Shown one piece after another: positions 6,524 through 12,029 of a stretch of DNA of 12,029 bases. The translations under genes were made by a program, and so were the position numbers. The stretch comes from Promethearchaeota archaeon (GTDB lineage: Archaea > Asgardarchaeota > Lokiarchaeia > Sigynarchaeales > SOKP01), in the NCBI GenBank assembly GCA_030668025.1, contig DAOUUT010000099.1, positions 1 through 12,029 of the forward strand. Direction: 5' to 3'. The notes under the pieces were generated by a model. That model saw only the letters and a program-made list of their open reading frames with translations. It ran no database searches and was not told the origin of the DNA. The first letter of the stretch is position 1. Each line of letters opens with the position of its first letter.

Positions 6524-6571
6524 ATTTCTTATATTTAATTATAACAATTAATAGTTCTTGTATGAGTAGTT

Positions 6572-6895
6572 ATGAGTGAAATTAAAGAATTGAATTATCC
6601 ACCTCAAGGAATCTTCAAAGATAAGAAGAATTATGAATATATGATACTTTGGATGCTGTATAATAACGAATATTGTGTATGGGGTGATTATTTTAATGAA
6701 CCACTAAATATTAAGCAGTCTACATTGTCAGGCAAATTAAGATCTTTAATAGAAAAAGAATATATTGTAAAAATCCAAAAAGAAATTCGGGGAAAAATAA
6801 AACAAACATATCGTATCACTAAGGAAGGTAAAAAAAGGTATAATTCGCTATCGATTGATATCACCCAAAAAAAAACGATTGAGTTATCCTCCTAA
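6572..6895 (+). CDS. Small winged-helix protein, possibly the severed N-terminus of the following TPR protein
   Basis: A 107-residue frame carrying a winged helix-turn-helix domain (about 7-92): hydrophobic helix YMILWMLYNN, the EPLNI turn, putative recognition helix STLSGKLRSLIEKE (about 50-63), then a basic wing and YRITKEGKKRY. The same domain occurs again at the start of the next gene, sharing LxYPP, WMLYNN-YC-W, EPLNI, STLS-K, EKE and YRI-GK-Y at matching positions, so the two are tandem duplicates. The last few residues after Q99 are read past a run of nine A (6867-6875) and look unlike a natural end. Removing one A, or a +1 slip, joins this frame to the next as one 1318-residue protein. 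Alternatively it is a separate DNA-binding regulator. The ATG at 6572 lacks a Shine-Dalgarno sequence. Confidence 0.7.
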   Translation: MSEIKELNYPPQGIFKDKKNYEYMILWMLYNNEYCVWGDYFNEPLNIKQSTLSGKLRSLIEKEYIVKIQKEIRGKIKQTYRITKEGKKRYNSLSIDITQKKTIELSS

Positions 6896-9800
6896 ATTAA
6901 TCTTGGACGATAGAGATCACACCCACATTATTATATGGATGCTCTATAACAATGATTATTGCAAATGGAGAGATTTTATTGATGAACCACTGAATATTAA
7001 CTCTTCAACTCTGTCTAAAAAAATTAATCGATTGTTGGAAAAAGAAATTATAAAGAAAGATCGGATTCCTGAATTCAATTATGATGTATATAGAATCAAC
7101 ATTAAAGGTAAGATTGAATATTCTGAAATGTTAACACATTACGATCTGGATCGTCAATCTATACTAGAGGATGAGATAAGAAGAATTAAAAAAAAAACGA
7201 GTAAAACTTTGGAATTTTTTAAAAAACATAATATCACTGATGATGATATAAAATTTCGATTCTTGCATAATATTCTGAAGTTAGATTTTGAACTTATAGA
7301 AAATGTTTGTAAAGTTGAAGATGATTTTTTGAAAATAATTTATTTTATTTCTCTAAATCATCCAAATGAATATCCAAATTACATAACCCTCAAAGAATTT
7401 TCAGAGAAATATAAGATCAATAAAACTACGCTCAAATTCTTTATCAATCAAATTGTAGAAGAAAATTTTTATAATATAAAATTCTTTAAGTTAAAGATAA
7501 AAGATAATAAAGTGTATTATTTTCATGCAAATGAAGATCTTGAAAAGGTATTAAGAGTAATTGTGGAAGGCGTAGTAACAAAGTTAACTTACTTAAATCA
7601 ACTTTATATTAAGGATGCTAGTATTAATGTTATTATTACAAAAACCGAGATAGAAAATAAAATTATAGAAGAATTATGTAAAAACTTATTTAATAGGAAA
7701 TTTGAAGATTCTTTACGAGAGTTCTTAGATGAATACCTTAATTACCTTAAATATAATATTGAACGAAAAGATAATTTAAAAGATGTAAGCGATAGATTAG
7801 AAGGTGTAGTTTGGTATTCTTTGCCTCCTGAAATATTTGAAGGTCATATGGGCATTTCTGATATAAATATGGAAAGTTTATCTTATAAAGTAGATGTAAT
7901 TGAAAAACCCATAGAAAGTGAATTTGAGGTGATAACTTACTATACAAAATTGGGTATTCTAAGATCCAACAAATTTAAAACGGAATATTTTGAAGTTTCT
8001 AATTATGAATTACTGAATGATATTGAACAATTGATAAACTTAGAAGAATATAAAAAGGTAAAGAAATTATTGGAGGAAAATATTCATAGATTTAATAATA
8101 TTGAAGTCTTGATCTTAAAAACATTTATCAATTCTTATTTAAAAAATTATGATTTAGCATTACATTTAGCTAGTGACTTGATCGAAAAAAAACCTAAAGA
8201 TTATGTTGGTTATTTGCTCCATTCGAAAATTTATGAAGATATGAAGGATTACGATAAAGCGTTAAAAGAAATTAATATGGTACTAAAATTTTCACACAAC
8301 ACTTTATTAGTTTGTCAGAAAACACAAATTTTAGCTAAACAACAGAAATACGATATGGCTCTAGAAATTATTGAAGAAGAATTATTAAATACTCCAAAAA
8401 ATATTCCTATAATTCTTTCAAAAAGTTTAATATTGAAAAATAAAGAAGAATATAACTTATCCTTGGTTAGTCTAAATGAAGCTATTGCTATAAACGATAA
8501 GAATTATGAATTATTCACACATAAAGGTATTACATTAAATTATTTGAAAAATTATGATGATGCTATAAAAGAATTCAATCTAGCAATAAAAACTAAAGCT
8601 TCCATTAAAAAATATGGTTGGATTTACGCAAATTTAGCTATTTCATATGAAAATCTCAATGATTTTACCAAAGCTTTAGAAATTATTGACACAAGTATAG
8701 AACTAGATCCAAATCACATTAATTCACATATTAAAAAGGTTGAAATTCTATACCAGATGTCCAAATACGATACTGCATTAAATTGTTTAGAAGAGATTAT
8801 TAAAATAGATTCTAAAAAACCAGAAATTTATACTTTGAAAGCTATTATTTTAGAACAGATAGAAGATTATCCTTCTGCTATAAAGGCAATTAAAAAAGCG
8901 ATCTTAATTGAACCAGATGCTCCAAATTTATATAGTATTAAAATTGATATTTTGTTTTGGATGAAAAAATATAATAAAGCTTTAGAATTAAGTGAAAAAG
9001 GCATAGAAGACTTTCCTGATTATTATGGATTTTACTCGAATAAAGCAGGAATTCTAAAAAAGAATAAAAATTATGAGGGTGCTTTGAGATGTATAGAAAA
9101 AGCTATTAGTATAGAACCTAATATTGCTTTTCTTTATTCTACTAAGGCGAAGATTTTAATTGACCTAAAGCGAGATAAAGAAGCTTTGAAATCTATTGAT
9201 AAATCAATTGAATTAGATCCTAATGATATCACTTTTTATTTAAATAAGATCAGATTTTTAGATAATATGAGTATGTTCAAGGAAGCTTTATCTACTATTG
9301 AAGTCGCGTTTAGAATAGATAAAAATTCAGTTGATTTGTTTGGCTTTAAAGCCAATATAATTGGTATCAAACAAAAAAAGTATAAGGAAGCTTTAACTAT
9401 CATAGAAGAAGGAATTAAAATTGATGAAAAATATCCTAATTTATATGAAGTTAAATCATGGATATTATTTAATATGGATATGTATCATGATGCTTTAAAA
9501 GAGATAGAAAAAAGTATAGAGTTAGATTCTGAATACTATAATTTCTATATCCATAAAGCAAATATCTTGAAGCACCTGGAAAAATACAGTGAAGCTTTAA
9601 ATTCAATGAAAAAAAGTATTGAATTGAAACCTGAGAATCCAGAATCATATTATATGATAAGTACAATTCTATATCAAATGGAAAGGTATGAAGAATCTTT
9701 GAAATCAATAGAGAAGGGAATAAAGTTAAAACCTGAATTCGCTGGTTTTTACTCGATTAAAGCCAAGGTTTTTTTCGAGATTGAAAGAAATATAGATGCG

Positions 9801-10529
9801 GTAAATGAAATTAAGCATGCAATTAGTTTAGATCCTGAGTTCCCTGATTTTTATGTTACACAGGCTCGTTGTTTTCTTGATATGAAAAATTATAAAAACG
9901 CATTAGATTCAATTAAAGAAGGGTTAAAGATCGATCAAAATTATGCTAGATTATATAATATTAAAGGTTATGTTCTATATCAAATGGAACAATATCATGA
10001 TGCTTTAAGTGTAATTGATGAAGGAATTAAGATAGAACCAGATTTTCTTGAGTTTTATTGGACAAAATCTGGGATTTATGATAAGATGAAAAAACTTGAT
10101 GAAAAATTAGAGAACTTAAATAAAGTAATTGAAATCGACCCAAATTTTTATGAAGCCCAAAATAATAAAGCGATTGTTTTATCAAAATTAAATAGAAAGG
10201 AAGAAGCTTTAGACTTAATAAAAAGCCTAATTGAAGCAAACGAGAATAAAGGTATGTACTATGATAGCTATGGTGAAATTTTAATTCACTTCGACGATTA
10301 CAAAAACGCCTTAAAACAACTTGAGAAAGCATTAGATCTTGATCCGAAGGCTGATTATTTGCATGAGACTTATATAAAAATTGGCAAATGTCACTTACGA
10401 CTTGGAGAAAATCGTGAAGCAGTAAAGTATATTAAAATGGGAGAGGAAATAGCGAAAGAAAAAAATAATGAGCAATGGATGAGAAAAGCGGAAAAATATC
10501 TTTCTGAAATTGAAAAGCTAGGAATTTAA
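6855..10529 (+). CDS. Giant winged-helix-TPR protein
   Basis: A 1224-residue protein. Residues 9-92 are a winged-helix domain paralogous to the preceding small protein. Residues about 175-225 (ITLKEFSEKYKINKTTLKFF) look like a second, diverged helix-turn-helix. Residues 230-380 are unrecognised. From about 385 to 1205 there are 23-24 TPR units of 34 residues, with the usual pattern of A/G and Y at fixed places and a frequent IELDPN-type end, followed by a capping helix. TPR superhelices bind peptides or partner proteins; with DNA-binding heads this suggests a large ligand- or partner-sensing regulator, MalT-like in layout but with no NTPase motif seen. The assigned start is TTG at 6855 with no good Shine-Dalgarno sequence, 41 bases inside the preceding frame, so independent initiation is doubtful. 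It is probably cytoplasmic: no signal peptide or membrane helix. Confidence 0.85.
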   Translation: MISPKKKRLSYPPKLILDDRDHTHIIIWMLYNNDYCKWRDFIDEPLNINSSTLSKKINRLLEKEIIKKDRIPEFNYDVYRINIKGKIEYSEMLTHYDLDRQSILEDEIRRIKKKTSKTLEFFKKHNITDDDIKFRFLHNILKLDFELIENVCKVEDDFLKIIYFISLNHPNEYPNYITLKEFSEKYKINKTTLKFFINQIVEENFYNIKFFKLKIKDNKVYYFHANEDLEKVLRVIVEGVVTKLTYLNQLYIKDASINVIITKTEIENKIIEELCKNLFNRKFEDSLREFLDEYLNYLKYNIERKDNLKDVSDRLEGVVWYSLPPEIFEGHMGISDINMESLSYKVDVIEKPIESEFEVITYYTKLGILRSNKFKTEYFEVSNYELLNDIEQLINLEEYKKVKKLLEENIHRFNNIEVLILKTFINSYLKNYDLALHLASDLIEKKPKDYVGYLLHSKIYEDMKDYDKALKEINMVLKFSHNTLLVCQKTQILAKQQKYDMALEIIEEELLNTPKNIPIILSKSLILKNKEEYNLSLVSLNEAIAINDKNYELFTHKGITLNYLKNYDDAIKEFNLAIKTKASIKKYGWIYANLAISYENLNDFTKALEIIDTSIELDPNHINSHIKKVEILYQMSKYDTALNCLEEIIKIDSKKPEIYTLKAIILEQIEDYPSAIKAIKKAILIEPDAPNLYSIKIDILFWMKKYNKALELSEKGIEDFPDYYGFYSNKAGILKKNKNYEGALRCIEKAISIEPNIAFLYSTKAKILIDLKRDKEALKSIDKSIELDPNDITFYLNKIRFLDNMSMFKEALSTIEVAFRIDKNSVDLFGFKANIIGIKQKKYKEALTIIEEGIKIDEKYPNLYEVKSWILFNMDMYHDALKEIEKSIELDSEYYNFYIHKANILKHLEKYSEALNSMKKSIELKPENPESYYMISTILYQMERYEESLKSIEKGIKLKPEFAGFYSIKAKVFFEIERNIDAVNEIKHAISLDPEFPDFYVTQARCFLDMKNYKNALDSIKEGLKIDQNYARLYNIKGYVLYQMEQYHDALSVIDEGIKIEPDFLEFYWTKSGIYDKMKKLDEKLENLNKVIEIDPNFYEAQNNKAIVLSKLNRKEEALDLIKSLIEANENKGMYYDSYGEILIHFDDYKNALKQLEKALDLDPKADYLHETYIKIGKCHLRLGENREAVKYIKMGEEIAKEKNNEQWMRKAEKYLSEIEKLGI
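6867..6875 (+). other. A9 homopolymer joining the two winged-helix frames (slippage or indel site)
   Basis: Nine consecutive A sit in the overlap of the two frames. The upstream frame reads CAA AAA AAA ACG here and ends 18 bases on; the downstream frame reads AAA AAA AAA CGA and continues for over 1200 codons. A +1 shift (or -2), transcript slippage, or a single-base error would give an uninterrupted protein. Confidence 0.6.
8007..10470 (+). repeat. TPR-coding repeat tract, about 102-base period
   Basis: The coding sequence repeats at roughly 102 bases (34 codons), 23-24 units. Unit boundaries are marked by codons for the GIKIEP/SIELDP-type ends followed by xxFYxxKAxIL starts. Units are well diverged at DNA level, so this is an old expansion rather than a fresh tandem array. 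One unit near the middle (around KANIIGIKQKKYKEAL) and one near 8590 are lengthened by one or two codons. Confidence 0.8.
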
Positions 10530-10578
10530 ATCCTTTAAGGAATTATTAAAACATATAAAATTCTCTTACTTTTTATAA
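10530..10578 (+). terminator. Possible T-rich terminator after the TPR gene
   Basis: After the stop come a short palindrome TCCTTTAAGGA (10531-10541) and, 20 bases on, a pyrimidine tract TTCTCTTACTTTTT (10561-10574). The tract fits archaeal T-rich termination. The palindrome has a one-base centre and cannot form a hairpin loop. Confidence 0.3.
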
Positions 10579-10603
10579 ATCTTCTCGAACTTATTTATAA
10601 AAT
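10571..10603 (+). promoter_or_regulatory. Two overlapping candidate TATA boxes for the gene at 10619
   Basis: TTTTATAAAT (10571-10580) and TTTATAAAAT (10594-10603) both lie upstream of the ATG at 10619. The second would support a leaderless transcript and the first a leader of under 20 bases. No Shine-Dalgarno sequence is present. Confidence 0.4.
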
Positions 10604-10618
10604 CTAAAGATTGAATAA

Positions 10619-12029
10619 ATGAGTTTCTTTTCTGAGAACTTCTGGCTAGGCATTATTATCGCGATTGCACTTATTAGTTTAATTTCTATTTATTACTGGT
10701 TTACCGATAAGAAAGAAGGGATTAATTCTTTAATGAAGAATTTTGGAACCTTTATTCTTATGGTTATTATTTTTATAATATATGAAGATATGTTCCTTCT
10801 AAAATTTTTGAGTCCAAGAATCATCATTCTTATTGAAATGGAATTTTTTATAATCTTAATTGTTCTTTGCGTCAATTTATTCATATTTCAAAGGAATTTT
10901 CGATCAAATCTAATATTATACTTTCATTCGATAATGGTTTTATTAGCATTTCATATTTTCGTTGTTGGACTTCCAGATATGTTTATTACTGGAACGCTCA
11001 TCATCACTATTATAGGCGTAGTTATTTCAATAATCGTAATTCCATTTGACGAAGAGTATAAACTAATAGCCTTTTTTATTGGACTATCTTTATTTTTTTA
11101 TATTTCCATAATTTTAGATGTTTTTGCTTTAGCTTCTCTTATGCTATGCTTAGTTTCTCTTACAATAGCTCTTTCAAACGAATCTTTTAGAAACAGAATA
11201 GTCTCGTTCTATCAAACTATTGTACTAAGATTAAAGAAATCTAAAAGTCATCGCGTCAAAAGTTATGAACCCGATGAAAAAAAGCAATTAGAGCCTAAAA
11301 AAGAGAAAAAAAAGAAAATTCTCTTTTGGCAAGCTAGAGTTAAAATTACCCAAGGAGTTCTTAGTAAAAATATAGAAAATGTAAGCGAGAAAAATGAAAA
11401 TGAAATAGCTTGGTTAAAAGATTTTTTCTCGGATAAACACAGATATGGCCTAGAATTGAAATCAGATAAAGATTTTCGATGGATATTTTTTCTCAAAGCT
11501 CAAAACGAGAAAACAGCAAGAGTATTGGGGGAAGCACTTCTCAGCCGAATTACGAGTATTTATCCTGGTTTAGATGGAACTTTGGAATTAAAACCCATTA
11601 CCAAACAGAAAATTTACAAGAATAACCGGTTTTGGGAAATTAAATTACCTAAACCGCCTTATATGGAGAAATTTACACTAATCAACGATTTTATTAATCT
11701 TTTCCATCGGAGCGATAAAAAAGTTAAACTCTATATCATCTGGAAAAGAACTGAGGATAAGAAGTTTAGCAAATTTAGAGATAAAATTGGAAATTTAAAA
11801 TTCAAAGACGAAGATGAAAAAAAACGGTTATTATCGATGTGGCAAGATGATATTTTCAGAGTGCGGATTTATATCAATTATCAAATAGACCAAACTGATC
11901 CCGTGTTAATGAAACAAGAAATTCAAACCCTCGAGGGTAAATTAAAGAGCCTTACATTGTCCTGCCGCAACAAAAAAAAAACAGCACAGCTTAAAAGAGT
12001 ACCTCTAGGAACCCATGGAAATATTAAAC
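10619..12029 (+). CDS. Polytopic membrane protein with large cytoplasmic domain, 3' truncated; possible VirB4/HerA-like ATPase N-terminus
   Basis: An open frame of 470 codons from ATG at 10619 to the right edge with no stop. Residues 1-186 contain 6-7 hydrophobic spans (about 8-28, 42-61, 68-90, 98-117, 122-142, 148-166, 167-186). A short basic linker follows, with a lysine-rich patch at about 220-234. From about 235 on the protein is soluble. RWIFFLKAQNEKTARVLGEA and the LLSRITSIYPGL stretch after it resemble the N-terminal domain of conjugation-type VirB4/TraC and related membrane-anchored HerA/FtsK-class ATPases, as does a later EGKLKSL segment. No Walker motif is present within the window; one would be expected further on. 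The family guess is weak; the membrane-plus-soluble layout is clear. Codon use matches the other genes. TATA-like boxes just upstream suggest it is transcribed separately from the TPR gene. Confidence 0.7.
   Translation, partial: MSFFSENFWLGIIIAIALISLISIYYWFTDKKEGINSLMKNFGTFILMVIIFIIYEDMFLLKFLSPRIIILIEMEFFIILIVLCVNLFIFQRNFRSNLILYFHSIMVLLAFHIFVVGLPDMFITGTLIITIIGVVISIIVIPFDEEYKLIAFFIGLSLFFYISIILDVFALASLMLCLVSLTIALSNESFRNRIVSFYQTIVLRLKKSKSHRVKSYEPDEKKQLEPKKEKKKKILFWQARVKITQGVLSKNIENVSEKNENEIAWLKDFFSDKHRYGLELKSDKDFRWIFFLKAQNEKTARVLGEALLSRITSIYPGLDGTLELKPITKQKIYKNNRFWEIKLPKPPYMEKFTLINDFINLFHRSDKKVKLYIIWKRTEDKKFSKFRDKIGNLKFKDEDEKKRLLSMWQDDIFRVRIYINYQIDQTDPVLMKQEIQTLEGKLKSLTLSCRNKKKTAQLKRVPLGTHGNIK

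Noticed and set aside
7188..7197. A10 run in the TPR gene as a second frameshift site
   Set aside because: The same frame is open and protein-like on both sides (a lysine run between two charged helices), so no shift is needed.
10531..10541. TCCTTTAAGGA as an intrinsic terminator hairpin
   Set aside because: A 5-base stem with a one-base centre cannot fold into a hairpin; only the later T-rich tract is a plausible signal.
10693..11496. Small open frames on both strands at 10693-10884, 10867-11049 and 11263-11496
   Set aside because: All lie inside the longer frame that starts at 10619, which has membrane helices, domain-like sequence and an upstream TATA box. The small ones have low-complexity, shadow-like translations.
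11972..11981. A10 run near the right edge as a frameshift
   Set aside because: The other two frames hit stops soon after the run, and the frame in use stays open to the edge.
1..12029. Insertion sequences, integrase, tRNA or attachment sites marking a mobile element
   Set aside because: No transposase or integrase motifs, cloverleaf-like sequence or matching direct repeats flanking the cassette were seen by eye.

Overview
The window is strongly AT-rich DNA that reads as archaeal. Several + strand genes have a TATA-like box about 20-30 bases before an ATG and no Shine-Dalgarno sequence, as in leaderless archaeal transcripts. There is a HerA-family ATPase with a HAS-type barrel, lysine/isoleucine/asparagine-rich proteins, a small zinc-binding protein of a style I associate with Asgard archaea, and a very long TPR protein. 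An Asgard (Lokiarchaeia-like) source is my best guess. It is an inference from composition and protein style, not from a marker gene.

Layout: (1) 2-625, the C-terminal part of a zinc-type medium-chain dehydrogenase cut by the left edge. (2) 705-2592, three separately promoted + strand genes: an unrecognised 180-residue protein, a CxxC/CxHH putative zinc-binding protein and a four-helix membrane protein. (3) 6354-2635 on the - strand, a compact three-gene operon in transcription order: a Zc3h12a/NYN-type PIN-like ribonuclease, a RecB/Cas4-type PD-(D/E)XK nuclease fused to a HerA-type ATPase, and a YhaM-like HD-domain protein. (4) 6355-6571, a 217-base divergent promoter region dense in GTTC/GAAC half-sites and inverted repeats. 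(5) 6572-10529 on the + strand, a small winged-helix protein followed in another frame by a 1224-residue winged-helix protein with 23-24 TPR repeats. The two frames carry tandem copies of the same winged-helix domain and meet at a run of nine A, so they may be one frameshifted gene. (6) 10619 to the right edge, an open frame of at least 470 codons coding for a protein with 6-7 membrane helices and a large cytoplasmic part. It runs off the window and may be the front of a membrane-anchored VirB4/HerA-like ATPase.

The most interesting part is 2635-10529. An RNA nuclease, a DNA nuclease-translocase fusion and an HD phosphohydrolase/nuclease are transcribed divergently from a winged-helix/TPR protein. 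Joining a nucleic-acid-degrading set to a large repeat sensor or regulator through a shared operator-rich promoter is the layout expected of a defence or stress-response cassette. The flanking genes differ: they have individual TATA boxes and ATG starts, whereas at least two genes of the - strand operon have Shine-Dalgarno sequences and TTG starts. That the proteins act together is inference. Gene order, spacing and motifs are directly visible.
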